64,000 bases of DNA from Microbacterium aurum (GCF_016907815.1 NZ_JAFBCQ010000001.1:1860001-1924000); one strand, 5' to 3'. Counted from the stretch's first letter, positions 25,649-34,894 are shown. The notes: generated by a model not told the origin, from the letters alone. Numbers and translations: made by a program.

Positions 25649-27694
25649 ATGGCAATGGGCGGAGGGGGCGGCGGTCCCGCCGGCCGCGGCGGCGCGGCCT
25701 TCCGCGGCGTCGACGAGGCGGCCCAGCGCCGGCTCAACGCGCAGGCGCCCGAGATCCCCGACCTCGGCGCGCGCGTCATGGCACTGTTCCGGCCGTACCT
25801 CGGCCGGATCGTCGTCACCGGCATCCTCGTCGTCGCCGGCGCGGCCATCGGGGTGATCCCGCCGCTGATCGTGCAGCGCATCTTCGACGACGCGCTGTTC
25901 CCGACCGCCGGCGGCGCGCCCGACCTCGGTCTGCTCGTCCGCCTCGTGGCCGCGATGATCGGGCTGTTCCTGCTGTCGGCGGTGCTCGGCGTCGCGCAGA
26001 CGTGGCTGACCGCCACCGTCGGCAACCGCGTCACGGGCGATCTGCGGGCGAAGCTGTTCGATCATCTGCAGGCGATGGAGCTCGGGTTCTTCACGCGGAC
26101 GAAGACCGGCGTCATCCAGTCGCGCCTCCAGAACGACGTCGGCGGCGTCTCGGGCGTGCTCACGAACACCGTCACGAGCATCCTCGGCAACGCCGTCACC
26201 GTCGTGTCCGCACTCGTCGCGATGATCCTCATCGACTGGCGGCTGACCCTCATCGCCGTGATCCTCATGCCGGTGCTCATCTTCGTGCAGCGACGCGTCG
26301 GTCAGGTGCGGGCGCGCATCGCGGGGCAGACGCAGGAGTCGCTGTCGGAGCTGACCAGCATCACCCAGGAGACGCTGTCGGTCAGCGGCATCCTGCTGTC
26401 GAAGGCGTTCAACCGGCAGCGCACCGAGTCGCAGCGCTATCGCGACGAGAACGTCAACCAGGTGCGGCTCCAGGTGCAGCGCGCCATGAGCGGCCAGGGG
26501 TTCTTCGCCGTCGTGCAGGTGCTCATGGCATCGGTGCCCGCGGTCATCTACCTCGTGTCGGGATACCTGATCGCCGGCGGCAGCGGCGCGATCACCGCCG
26601 GCACCGTCGTCGCGTTCACGACGGTGCAGGCACGGCTGCTGCAGCCGCTCATGGGGCTCATGCGCGTCGCCTTGGACCTCCAGACCTCGCGCGCCCTGTT
26701 CGCCCGCATCTTCGAGTACCTCGATCTCGTCCCCGCCATCAGCGATGCCCCCGACGCGATCGACGTCGCTCAGGCGCCGGGACCGGTCGGGCGGATCGAG
26801 TTCCGGGACGTCGTCTTCCGCTATCCCGACGCCGCCGCCGACGCACGCCCCACGCTGGGCGGGGTGTCGTTCGTCGCCGAACCCGGACAGCATGTCGCGT
26901 TCGTCGGTCCCTCCGGGGCGGGCAAGACGACGGTGCTCTACCTCGCACCGCGGTTCTACGAGGCCTCCGCCGGCAGCGTGCTGTTCAGCGGCGCCGACGT
27001 GCGGTCGCTGCGGCACGAATCGATCATCGACCACGTCGGCATCGTGTCGCAGGAGACCTACCTCTTCCACGCCACGATCCGCGAGAACCTGCGGTACGCC
27101 AAGCCCGATGCGACGGATGCCGAGGTGGAGGCCGCCTGCGTCGCCGCGAACATCCACCACATCATCACCGGGTTCGAGCACGGCTACGACACGATCGTGG
27201 GGGAGCGCGGCTACCGGCTCTCCGGCGGTGAGAAGCAGCGGATCGCGATCGCACGGGTGCTGCTGAAGGACCCGCCGGTGCTGCTGCTCGACGAGGCGAC
27301 GAGCGCGCTGGACACCGTGTCGGAGCGCGTCGTGCAGGAGGCGATCGACAGCGTCGCGCAGGGCCGGACCACGTTGTCGATCGCGCACCGGCTGTCCACG
27401 GTCATCGGCGCCGATGTCATCCACGTCATCGAAGCCGGCCGGATCGTGGAGTCCGGCACCCATGCCGAACTGCTCGCGCTCGGCGGCCTCTACGCCGAAC
27501 TGGCCGCCCAGCAGATGGCCGCCGCGCGCATCGAGGGTCTCGAAGAGGCTCAGCCCGCGGCGGACCTCCCGGACCGGCGCGCGGACCGGGCGCCGGCGGG
27601 CGCCGCGGGGGCCGACGCGGCGCGGCTCGTGGCAGATCCGACAGGCGCAGCCGACAGGGCGGTCGACGAGGCGGGGTGGCCGCCGCTGGAGTGA
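25649..27694 (+). CDS. ABC exporter half-transporter (membrane domain fused to ATPase)
   Basis: A 681-residue MsbA/BmrA-like protein with six membrane helices (about residues 45-330) and one nucleotide-binding domain: Walker A GPSGAGKTT, Q-loop IVSQETYLF, signature LSGGEKQR, Walker B VLLLDEATSALD, switch His in SIAHRLST. It must dimerise. The N-terminus has a glycine-rich start and the last 50 residues are an Ala/Asp-rich tail. It exports a lipid or drug; substrate unknown. No second half-transporter is adjacent, so a homodimer is expected. Confidence 0.93.
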   Translation: MAMGGGGGGPAGRGGAAFRGVDEAAQRRLNAQAPEIPDLGARVMALFRPYLGRIVVTGILVVAGAAIGVIPPLIVQRIFDDALFPTAGGAPDLGLLVRLVAAMIGLFLLSAVLGVAQTWLTATVGNRVTGDLRAKLFDHLQAMELGFFTRTKTGVIQSRLQNDVGGVSGVLTNTVTSILGNAVTVVSALVAMILIDWRLTLIAVILMPVLIFVQRRVGQVRARIAGQTQESLSELTSITQETLSVSGILLSKAFNRQRTESQRYRDENVNQVRLQVQRAMSGQGFFAVVQVLMASVPAVIYLVSGYLIAGGSGAITAGTVVAFTTVQARLLQPLMGLMRVALDLQTSRALFARIFEYLDLVPAISDAPDAIDVAQAPGPVGRIEFRDVVFRYPDAAADARPTLGGVSFVAEPGQHVAFVGPSGAGKTTVLYLAPRFYEASAGSVLFSGADVRSLRHESIIDHVGIVSQETYLFHATIRENLRYAKPDATDAEVEAACVAANIHHIITGFEHGYDTIVGERGYRLSGGEKQRIAIARVLLKDPPVLLLDEATSALDTVSERVVQEAIDSVAQGRTTLSIAHRLSTVIGADVIHVIEAGRIVESGTHAELLALGGLYAELAAQQMAAARIEGLEEAQPAADLPDRRADRAPAGAAGADAARLVADPTGAADRAVDEAGWPPLE

Positions 27695-27701
27695 CCGCGG
27701 C

Positions 27702-27902
27702 TCAGGCGGGCTCGGTGTCGTCCCAGTCCTCCGAGCCGACCGGGTCGGTCGGCGCGGGCGTCGGCTCGTTCTCCTCGACGATCTTCGGGGCCGGGCTGAC
27801 CAGCTCCTCCGTCGACTGCGAGGCGAGCTCGTCGATCTCCGCACGCAGCTCGGTCAGGTCGGGGCCGTGGGGTTCTTCGGGGATCGCGTGAGTGTCGCTC
27901 AT
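27702..27902 (-). CDS. Small acidic protein of unknown function
   Basis: Sixty-six residues, strongly acidic and Pro-rich, with a central helix (DLTELRAEIDELASQSTEEL) and an acidic end (GSEDWDDTEPA). No membrane segment or known domain. It converges with the ABC exporter seven bases from its stop and follows the glycosyltransferase by 44 bases on the same strand, so it may be the last gene of the NAD operon. Family not recognised. Confidence 0.55.
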   Translation of the reverse strand: MSDTHAIPEEPHGPDLTELRAEIDELASQSTEELVSPAPKIVEENEPTPAPTDPVGSEDWDDTEPA

Positions 27903-27946
27903 GCGCACACTCTCACGGCGCGATGCGGCGGCGCACCCGGGGGTTG

Positions 27947-28921
27947 TCACCACAGCACGGCGGCGCTACGCAGCGACTCCGTCGCATCATCGAGAGCGAT
28001 GTCCTCGGCATCCGCCCGCGTCGCGAGTTCGGCCACGAACGCGCCGAGCGCCCGCCGGTAGGCGTCGTCGGGGTGGCGCTGCGCGATCGCGACGAGGGGC
28101 GGCACATCCATGTCGAGGATGAGGCGCACGCGGGCGCGGACGGCGGCGCGATGGCCGGCGGCGTCGAGCACGGCGATTCCGGCACGCATCGCCTCGAGGT
28201 AGTCCGTCAGCACCGCGACGGAGTCCTTGTGCTGGGTGATGGACGAGCCGTCGGCGCGCTCGCGCCAGCGCACCACGACGTCGGGGATCACGTCGATCGC
28301 CCGCGCGGTCGTGTACAGGCGCTGCGCGACCACCTGGTCCTCGTAGAGCCTGCCCTCCGGAAAGCGGATGCCGGCGCGGCGCCACAGCTCGACGCGGCTC
28401 ACTTTGGACCACGCGACGATGTTCCCCGACACGTCGGGATGCTCGGCGAGTGAGACGCCGAGCCGTTCCGGTTCGGTCGCCGCCCGCACCCACGGCTGCA
28501 CGATCCCGGGGGTGTAGCCGCCGGTCTCGTCGGGCCGCAGCCGCACGTAGGCCCCCGCCACGATGTCGCTGCCGCTGCGGGTGAGCGTCGCGGTGAGCCG
28601 TCGCAGCGCGTCGGGGGTGAGCACGTCGTCGCCATCGAGGAACCCGACGAAGGGCGTCTCGACGAGATCGAGCGCGGCGTTGCGCGCCGCGCCCAGTCCG
28701 CGCGGGGTCGGGTGGGTGACAACGGTGAAGCGGGGGTCGGATGCCGCGGCCTGCGCGAACAGCGCCCCGGTGGCATCGGTCGACCCGTCGTCGACGAGGA
28801 TCGCCCGCCACGCGTCGAGGCTCTGTGCCTGCAGCGAGGCGAGAGCTTCGGCAGCGTAGGCGGCGACGTCGCGACCCGGAACGATGACGGTGACGATCGG
28901 GCCGGCGGGTGTCGGGCTCAC
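27947..28921 (-). CDS. GT-A glycosyltransferase family 2
   Basis: A 324-residue family 2 transferase: VTVIVPGRDVAAYAAEAL, ILVDDGSTDATG, GLGAARNAALDL, the metal-binding GFLDGDDVLTPDAL and a likely catalytic acid in LYEDQVVAQRL. It uses a nucleotide sugar to modify a cell-envelope or secreted acceptor, not predictable further. The GTG overlaps the cysteine desulfurase stop by four bases (GTGA), which ties it to the NAD operon although no link in function is evident. Confidence 0.88.
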   Translation of the reverse strand: MSPTPAGPIVTVIVPGRDVAAYAAEALASLQAQSLDAWRAILVDDGSTDATGALFAQAAASDPRFTVVTHPTPRGLGAARNAALDLVETPFVGFLDGDDVLTPDALRRLTATLTRSGSDIVAGAYVRLRPDETGGYTPGIVQPWVRAATEPERLGVSLAEHPDVSGNIVAWSKVSRVELWRRAGIRFPEGRLYEDQVVAQRLYTTARAIDVIPDVVVRWRERADGSSITQHKDSVAVLTDYLEAMRAGIAVLDAAGHRAAVRARVRLILDMDVPPLVAIAQRHPDDAYRRALGAFVAELATRADAEDIALDDATESLRSAAVLW

Positions 28922-30132
28922 GCGCCTGATCGTACCGCCGCGATGGCAGCGGCGACCGCGTCGGCGACAGCGGCGAGGTCCGCCGTGGCCGCGTCCCGGG
29001 CCTCACTCGGCATGCGGGGCGCGCCCGCGGCGCGGTGCGGTCCGGACCGTCCGAGGTCGTGACCGAACGTGAAGCGGACCGCGGTCTGCGCGACCTCGGG
29101 CGCGATGCCGAGCGCGAGCAGCACGTGCGAGGGCTCGTCGCTGCCGGCCGCGCACGCCGAGCCGCTGGAGCTGACGATGCCCCGGCGCTCCAGCTCGAGC
29201 AGCACCGCTTCGCCGCTCGTGCCGGCGAACGTGAAGCTCGCTGTTCCCGGCAGCCGGTGCACCGGGTGCCCCGTCAGGCGCGCGGAGGGGGCCCGTTCGA
29301 GCACCCGCGCGATGAACCCGTCGCGCAGCCGCGCCACGCGGTCGGCCGCGGCGGGGCGCTCGGCCTCGGCGAGTTCCAGCGCGGTGGCGATGGCGACGGC
29401 GCCGGCGACGTTCTCGGTGCCGCTGCGCCGGTCCCGTTCCTGACCGCCGCCGTGCAGGAGCGGCTCCAGCGGCAGGCGGCCGCGGACGGCGAGCACGCCG
29501 ATCCCCTGCGGCGCACCGACCTTGTGGCCGGCGATCGACAGGGCGTCGGCGCCGGTCCCCGACAGCGGCAGCCACCCCGCCGCCTGCACGGCGTCCAGGT
29601 GAAGAGGGACCGCCGCGGATGCCGTGCGCAGCGCCGCGGCGATGGCCGCGGCATCCTGCACCGTGCCGATCTCGTTGTTGGCGTAGCCGACGGTCACGAG
29701 CGCGGTGTCGGGCCGGAGCGCCGCCGCGATGTCGGCGGGGTCGACGCGACCGTCGGCGTCGACGCCGACGCGGGTGACCGCGAAGCCGTGCACGCGCTCG
29801 AGGTAGTCGCACGACGCGAGCACGGCCTCGTGCTCGATCGTCGTCGTGATGACGTGGACCGGCGCGCCCCGGTGCTGGGCCGCGCCGATGGCGAGGCCCT
29901 TGATCGCGAGGTTGTCCGCCTCGGTGCCGCCCGAGGTGAACACGATGTCGCCGGGGCGCATGCCGACGATGCGCGCGACCCGACGGCGGGCGTCGTCGAG
30001 GGCGGATGCCGCGGCCTCGCCCACGGTGTGATGGCTCGACGGGTTGCCGAAGCGGTCGGTGAGGAACGGCAGCATCGCCTCGAGGACCTCGGGGCGCACT
30101 GGCGTGGTCGCGGCGTGATCCAGGTAGCGCAT
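28918..30132 (-). CDS. Cysteine desulfurase (IscS/NifS type)
   Basis: A 404-residue PLP enzyme that removes sulfur from cysteine as a bound persulfide. The N-terminus MRYLDHAATTPVRPEV, the Schiff-base Lys in LSIAGHKVGAPQG and the catalytic Cys in SSSGSACAAGSDEPSHVL are all present. It follows nadC by seven bases. In Bacillus subtilis a NifS-like desulfurase (NadR/YrvO region) sits next to nadB-nadA-nadC; here too the likely job is to mature the [4Fe-4S] cluster of NadA. The C-terminal 45 residues are a low-complexity extension. Confidence 0.93.
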   Translation of the reverse strand: MRYLDHAATTPVRPEVLEAMLPFLTDRFGNPSSHHTVGEAAASALDDARRRVARIVGMRPGDIVFTSGGTEADNLAIKGLAIGAAQHRGAPVHVITTTIEHEAVLASCDYLERVHGFAVTRVGVDADGRVDPADIAAALRPDTALVTVGYANNEIGTVQDAAAIAAALRTASAAVPLHLDAVQAAGWLPLSGTGADALSIAGHKVGAPQGIGVLAVRGRLPLEPLLHGGGQERDRRSGTENVAGAVAIATALELAEAERPAAADRVARLRDGFIARVLERAPSARLTGHPVHRLPGTASFTFAGTSGEAVLLELERRGIVSSSGSACAAGSDEPSHVLLALGIAPEVAQTAVRFTFGHDLGRSGPHRAAGAPRMPSEARDAATADLAAVADAVAAAIAAVRSGA

Positions 30133-30139
30133 CGGCGGT

Positions 30140-31015
30140 TCAGCCCCGCAGCGCGATGCGTACGTCGAGGCCCAGGTCCAGCGCGCGGGCGGAGTGCGTG
30201 AGCGCCCCGACCGAGATGACGTCGACGCCCGTCTCGGCGATCGCGCGCACGGTCTCCAGGCTCACACCCCCGGACGCCTCCACCGTCGTGCGACCGGCGA
30301 TCAGCGCGACGCCCGCGCGGAGATCGGCGAGGGAGAAGTTGTCGAGCATGATGGTGCCGACCCCGCGCGGCCCGGTTCCTGCGGCGAGCACCGGCTCGAT
30401 CTGGTCGAGCCGGTCGACCTCCACCTCGACGTGCGCGGTGTGGGGGAGCGCGGCGATCGCGGCGCGCAGTGCGTCGGGAATGCTCTGCCCGTCCGCCGTG
30501 AGCACGGCGAGGTGGTTGTCCTTCGCCATGACCGCGTCCGACAGTGAGAACCGGTGGTTGTGGCCGCCGCCGCTGCGGACGGCATGCCGTTCGAGGGCGC
30601 GCAGGCCGGGCGTGGTCTTGCGGGTGTCGGCGATGCGCGCGCCGGTGCCCGCGACGGCGTCGACGTAGCGGCGGGTGAGGGTGGCGATGCCGCTCATCCG
30701 CTGCACGAAGTTGAGCCCGATCCGCTCCGCGGTCAGCACGCCGCGGGCGGGGCCCGTGACGCTCGCGAGCACGGCGCCGGCGGCGAACCCGTCACCGTCG
30801 GCGGCGTGCACCTCGACCGCGATGCGCGAGTCGGTCAGCGTGAAGGCGGCGGCGAAGACCTCGCCGCCGCTGAACACGCCGTCCTCGCGCGCGACGAGGT
30901 CGGCGGTGGCCGCGGCGTCCGCCGGGATGAGGGTCTGGCTCGTGAGGTCGCCCCAGGGGGCGTCTTCGTCGAGCGCGGCGCGCACGACCGTGTCGATGTG
31001 GCTGCGGCTCAGCAT
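30140..31015 (-). CDS. nadC: Nicotinate-nucleotide pyrophosphorylase (carboxylating)
   Basis: A 291-residue quinolinate phosphoribosyltransferase: quinolinate plus PRPP gives nicotinate mononucleotide. LNFVQRMSGIATLTRRYVD, IADTRKTTPGLRALERHAVR, GGGHNHRFSLSDAVMAKDNH and EVEVDRLDQ carry the substrate-binding Arg, His and Lys residues; VEASGGVSLETVRA closes the barrel. The ATG overlaps the nadB end by seven bases (ATGCTGA). Confidence 0.96.
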   Translation of the reverse strand: MLSRSHIDTVVRAALDEDAPWGDLTSQTLIPADAAATADLVAREDGVFSGGEVFAAAFTLTDSRIAVEVHAADGDGFAAGAVLASVTGPARGVLTAERIGLNFVQRMSGIATLTRRYVDAVAGTGARIADTRKTTPGLRALERHAVRSGGGHNHRFSLSDAVMAKDNHLAVLTADGQSIPDALRAAIAALPHTAHVEVEVDRLDQIEPVLAAGTGPRGVGTIMLDNFSLADLRAGVALIAGRTTVEASGGVSLETVRAIAETGVDVISVGALTHSARALDLGLDVRIALRG

Positions 31016-32748
31016 GCGGCCGACTCCTTCTGCGCGGCGGCGGTGATCGAACTCCACGGATCCGTGCGCTCCGCGGCCGTTTCCGGCCCTTCTGCGGGTG
31101 TGAGCGCACGAATCCGTGGAGTCTCGTCGCGCCGGACGTGTGCACCCACCGAGTCGGTACGCGCGAGGGCGGCGGCGACCAGGGCGGCGGCGACCTGCAG
31201 CAGGTTCTCGTCCTCGAACTCGGCCTCGGTCGCGGGGGTGCGCGGCTGCGCGCGCCAGGCATCGAGCACGGACGCGGCGTGCGCGAGGCCCGCGCCGTCG
31301 CGCACGAGCCCCGCCTCCTGCCACATGAGCTCCTGCAGCGCCCGTCGCGTGAACGCCGGCACGGGATCCGGCGCAGGCTGCCGGTGCGTGGCGGTCACAC
31401 CGGCACCCGGTGCCGGGTCGGCGGACGCAGTCGCGGCGGGAGCGGCGGGCGCGGGCGCGGCGGGGGCGGCTGCTCCGGGGGCGGCGGCCGCGGCCGGCCA
31501 GCTCGACCCGGCGGCGTCGGACGCGATCGCGTCGCCGGCGCGAGCGCCGAACACCGCGCCCTCCAGCAGCGAGTTCGACGCCAGCCGGTTGGCGCCGTGC
31601 ACACCGGTTCGGGCGACCTCGCCGACCGCGTACAGCCCGGGGATGTCCGTGCGCCCGTGCAGGTCGGTGTCGACGCCGCCCATCAGGTAGTGGGCGGCGG
31701 GCGTCACGGGGATGGGCTCGCGCGCCCAGTCGAGCCCTCGCGCGCGCACGGCGGCGTCGATCGTCGGAAAGCGCTGCGCGAGGAAGGATGCCGTCTGCTT
31801 GCGTGTCGGGCGCAGGCCGGTGGCGTCCAGGAGCACCGGTCGAGCACCCTGCCCCGCCATCGCCTCCGCGATCGCGCGGGCCACGACGTCGCGCGGCGCC
31901 AGCTCGGCGTCGGGGTGCACGTCGAGCATAAACCGGCGTCCCTGCTCGTCGCGGAGCACGGCGCCCTCGCCGCGCACGGCCTCGGACACCAAGAAGGCGT
32001 CGCCGTCGGCGAGCACCGTCGGGTGGAACTGGAAGAACTCCAGGTCCGACACCGTCGCCCCGGCGCGGAGCGCCGCGGCGATGCCGTCGCCGGTGGCGAC
32101 CGACGGGTTCGTCGTGTGCGCGTAGAGGCAGCCGGCGCCGCCGGTGGCGAGCACGACGGCATCCGCCTCGATCGCCGCGCGGCGCCGGTCGTCGACGAGC
32201 AGGTCGACCCCCGCGACCCGGCCGCCACGAAGGAGGAGGTCGACGAGGAACGCGTGCTCGATGATCTGCGCCCCGCTGGCGCGCACGCGCGCCACGAGCG
32301 CTTTCTCGATGACGCTGCCGGTCGCGTCGCCCCCGGCGTGCAGCACACGCGGATAGGAGTGAGCGGCCTCGAGCCCTTTGACATACGTGCCGTCGGCGGC
32401 GCGGTCGAACGCGACCCCGAGCGCGATGAGCTCCCGGATCCGTGTCGGCCCCTCGGTCACGAGAACCCGCACGGCGTCCGGGTCGCACAGACCCGCCCCC
32501 GCGATGAGGGTGTCGCGCTCGTGCGCGGCGGCGCTGTCGTCGTCGAACATGACCCCGGCGATCCCGCCCTGCGCGAATCGCGTGTTGGCGTGCTCGAGGA
32601 CGTCTTTCGTCACGACGGTGACCGCGCAGCCCGATGCCGCGGCATGCAGCGCCGCGGTGAGCCCGGCGATGCCGGAGCCCACGACGACGACCCGCGGCGA
32701 TGTCGGGTCGTCGCCGGGTTGCGCCCGCTCGAGGTCGCCGCGTGTCAC
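31009..32748 (-). CDS. nadB: L-aspartate oxidase
   Basis: A 579-residue flavoenzyme that oxidises L-aspartate to iminoaspartate. FAD motif VVVVGSGIAGLTAALHAAAS, then ANTRFAQGGIAGV, FHPTVL, APRDVVARAI, HYLMGGVDTDLHGRT and GANRLASNSLLEGAVFG. About 40 residues of Ala/Pro-rich low-complexity sequence (near 31400-31510) separate the FAD/capping domains from the C-terminal helical domain, making it longer than the usual 530-540. The GTG overlaps the nadA stop by four bases. Confidence 0.95.
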   Translation of the reverse strand: MTRGDLERAQPGDDPTSPRVVVVGSGIAGLTAALHAAASGCAVTVVTKDVLEHANTRFAQGGIAGVMFDDDSAAAHERDTLIAGAGLCDPDAVRVLVTEGPTRIRELIALGVAFDRAADGTYVKGLEAAHSYPRVLHAGGDATGSVIEKALVARVRASGAQIIEHAFLVDLLLRGGRVAGVDLLVDDRRRAAIEADAVVLATGGAGCLYAHTTNPSVATGDGIAAALRAGATVSDLEFFQFHPTVLADGDAFLVSEAVRGEGAVLRDEQGRRFMLDVHPDAELAPRDVVARAIAEAMAGQGARPVLLDATGLRPTRKQTASFLAQRFPTIDAAVRARGLDWAREPIPVTPAAHYLMGGVDTDLHGRTDIPGLYAVGEVARTGVHGANRLASNSLLEGAVFGARAGDAIASDAAGSSWPAAAAAPGAAAPAAPAPAAPAATASADPAPGAGVTATHRQPAPDPVPAFTRRALQELMWQEAGLVRDGAGLAHAASVLDAWRAQPRTPATEAEFEDENLLQVAAALVAAALARTDSVGAHVRRDETPRIRALTPAEGPETAAERTDPWSSITAAAQKESAAC

Positions 32749-34067
32749 GGCTTCGCCGCCAGCATCCGCTCGAGCGCGAGACGTGCCGGCTCGGCGACGT
32801 CGGCGGGCACCGTGATCCGGTTGACGACCTCGCCCGCGACGAGTCGCTCCAGCACCCAGGCGAGGTAGCCGGGGTGGATGCGGTACATCGTCGAGCACGG
32901 GCAGACGACCGGGTCGAGGCAGAAGATCTCGTGCTGCGGGAATTGCGCCGCGAGCCGCTGGACGAGGTTGATCTCGGTGCCGATGGCGAACGTCGTCGGC
33001 TCGGTCGCCGCGGCGATCGCCTTGCGGATGTAGTCGGTCGAGCCGGCCTCGTCGGCGGCATCGACGACCGCCATCGGGCACTCCGGGTGCACGATGACGC
33101 GGACGCCCGGGTGCTCGGCGCGGGCGCGCTCGATCTGCTCCACGGTGAACCGGCGGTGTACCGAGCAGAAGCCGTGCCAGAGGATGACGCGGGCGTCGGC
33201 GAGGTCCGCGGCGGACGACCCGCCGAGGGGCTTGCGCGGGTTCCACATCGACATCTGCTCGAGGGGGACGCCCATCGCCTTCGCGGTGTTGCGCCCCAGG
33301 TGCTGGTCGGGGAAGAACAGCACGCGGCGGCCGCGGGCGAACGCCCATTCCAGCACGGTGCGCGCGTTTGACGACGTGCAGACGATGCCGCCGTGCCGCC
33401 CGACGAAGCCCTTGATCGCGGCGGACGAGTTCATGTACGTGACGGGGATGACGGGGACGAGCCCGTCCGCGTCCGGGACCTCGAGCGGCCCGTAGAGGTC
33501 CGCCAGTTGCTCCCAGCACTCCTCGACGTCGTCGATCGAGGCCATGTCGGCCATCGAGCAGCCGGCGGCGAGGTTCGGCAGGATCACGGCCTGTTCGGGA
33601 CGCGAGAGCAGATCGGCGGTCTCGGCCATGAAGTGCACGCCGCTGAAGACGATCGCCTCCGCGTGCGGGTGCTCGAGCGCGGCGTTCGCGAGCTGGAACG
33701 AGTCGCCCACGTAGTCGGCGTGGGTGACGACCTCTTCGCGTTGATAGAAGTGGCCGAGCACCACGACCCGGTCGCCGAGCACCTCCTTGGCGGCGGTGAT
33801 GCGGGCGTGCAGCTCGGCCTCCGACGCCTCGCGGTACTCCGCCGGCAGCTCGCCCTGGCGGGGCGCGCCGGTGGGGATGACGTCACCCATCGACGAGCCG
33901 GGACCGTAGCCGGGCCGCGTGTCGAAGTCCCAGGGGCCGGCGGCGAGGTCGGTCGTGCAGGTCGCCGCGGTCGAGGCTCCGGAGACGATCGCGAGGATCG
34001 CGTGGTCGACGCTCGGGTCGACGGGCTCCGCGGGGCGCGGCTGCAGGGTGAGGGGCAGGGCGGTCAT
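32745..34067 (-). CDS. nadA: Quinolinate synthase
   Basis: A 440-residue [4Fe-4S] enzyme that condenses iminoaspartate with dihydroxyacetone phosphate. Substrate blocks: VVVLGHFYQREEVV, GDSFQLA, FSGVHFMAETADLL, PDQHLGRNTA. Probable cluster cysteines are in LAAGCSMADM, VHPECPM and VVCPCSTMYRIHPG. An N-terminal extension of about 90 residues before the core is common in actinobacterial NadA. The ATG overlaps the nrtR stop by four bases (ATGA). The cluster is oxygen-labile, which explains a desulfurase in the same operon. Confidence 0.96.
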   Translation of the reverse strand: MTALPLTLQPRPAEPVDPSVDHAILAIVSGASTAATCTTDLAAGPWDFDTRPGYGPGSSMGDVIPTGAPRQGELPAEYREASEAELHARITAAKEVLGDRVVVLGHFYQREEVVTHADYVGDSFQLANAALEHPHAEAIVFSGVHFMAETADLLSRPEQAVILPNLAAGCSMADMASIDDVEECWEQLADLYGPLEVPDADGLVPVIPVTYMNSSAAIKGFVGRHGGIVCTSSNARTVLEWAFARGRRVLFFPDQHLGRNTAKAMGVPLEQMSMWNPRKPLGGSSAADLADARVILWHGFCSVHRRFTVEQIERARAEHPGVRVIVHPECPMAVVDAADEAGSTDYIRKAIAAATEPTTFAIGTEINLVQRLAAQFPQHEIFCLDPVVCPCSTMYRIHPGYLAWVLERLVAGEVVNRITVPADVAEPARLALERMLAAKP

Positions 34068-34783
34068 GACAGCACCTCCGGGTGGGGTTCGGTCGGCAGT
34101 GGCCCGCGTTCGGCGAGCTCGACGTCGTGGTTGTAGCGGTACAGCCGCGCCGGACGGTGACTGCCGGTGCGGAACTGCTCGGTGGAGATGAGGGTGCCGG
34201 AGTTCTCGACCTGGCGCCGGAAGTTGGCGGGGTCGAGGTCGCGGCCGAGGATCGCCTCGTACACCTCGCGCAGGTCGGCGAGCGTGAACAGCTCCGGCAG
34301 CAGCCCGTGGGCGATGCGGCTGTAGCCGACCTTGTTGCGCAGGCGCCACAGCGCGTAGTCGACGATGTGGTTGTGATCGAAGGCGAGGGGCGGCAGCGTG
34401 GCCGCGTCGAACCACGCGACGTTCTCGGATGCCGGCGCCAGCAGCGGTCCCTCCCGCAACAGCGCCCAGTACACGATCGACACGACGCGCGTGGGGGAGC
34501 GGTGCACATCGCCGAACGCGTACAGCTGTTCGAGGTAGCTCGGCGCCAGTCCCGTCGTCTCGGCGAGGGTGCGGGATGCCGCGGTCTCCAGTTCTTCGGC
34601 GGTGTCCAGCCAGCCGCCGGGGAGCGCCCAGGCGCCCTCGTGCGGATCGCGGGTGCGCCGGACGAGGGGCAGGACGACACTGGCGCGGTCGCTGCCGGGG
34701 TCGCGGCGCAGGCTGAAGATCACGGTCGACACGGCGACGCGGATGTCGCCGGCGGCGGTGGGGGCTGCGTGTGTTTGAGTCAT
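34064..34783 (-). CDS. nrtR: NrtR-type NUDIX transcriptional regulator of NAD synthesis
   Basis: A 239-residue two-domain regulator. The NUDIX domain (about residues 12-140) has GGWLDTAEELETAASRTLAE: the box is degenerate (REUXEE replaced by RTLAET), as in NrtR repressors, which sense ADP-ribose or NAD products rather than hydrolyse. The C-terminal part (YSRIAHGLLPELFTLADLRE, DPANFRRQV) is the winged helix. It heads the NAD operon. The ATG at 34783 is preferred to the one at 34792, since GAGAGG lies 11 versus two bases upstream. Confidence 0.88.
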   Translation of the reverse strand: MTQTHAAPTAAGDIRVAVSTVIFSLRRDPGSDRASVVLPLVRRTRDPHEGAWALPGGWLDTAEELETAASRTLAETTGLAPSYLEQLYAFGDVHRSPTRVVSIVYWALLREGPLLAPASENVAWFDAATLPPLAFDHNHIVDYALWRLRNKVGYSRIAHGLLPELFTLADLREVYEAILGRDLDPANFRRQVENSGTLISTEQFRTGSHRPARLYRYNHDVELAERGPLPTEPHPEVLS

Positions 34784-34784
34784 A

Positions 34785-34817
34785 GTGACCATAACCTCTC
34801 GTCGATCTTATAGTCAC
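34785..34817. promoter_or_regulatory. Probable NrtR operator over the nrtR promoter
   Basis: GTGACCATAA (34785-34794) and TTATAGTCAC (34808-34817) form an inverted repeat matching at nine of ten positions, with a 13-base spacer. The right arm covers a minus-strand -10-like TATAAG (34807-34812), and the left arm covers the start region of nrtR. Binding there would block transcription of the whole NAD operon. Confidence 0.55.
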
Positions 34818-34865
34818 CTCGACCTGAAGGGCAAATCCCGCGTCGTGCCCGGCGCCGCCGCGCGA

Positions 34866-34871
34866 TATGCT
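34866..34871 (+). promoter_or_regulatory. -10 element TATGCT for the gcv operon
   Basis: TATGCT lies about 30 bases before the riboswitch, so the leader would be roughly 285 bases long. No clear -35 was seen. Confidence 0.4.
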
Positions 34872-34894
34872 GGCCCGACAACCGAACACAGGCC

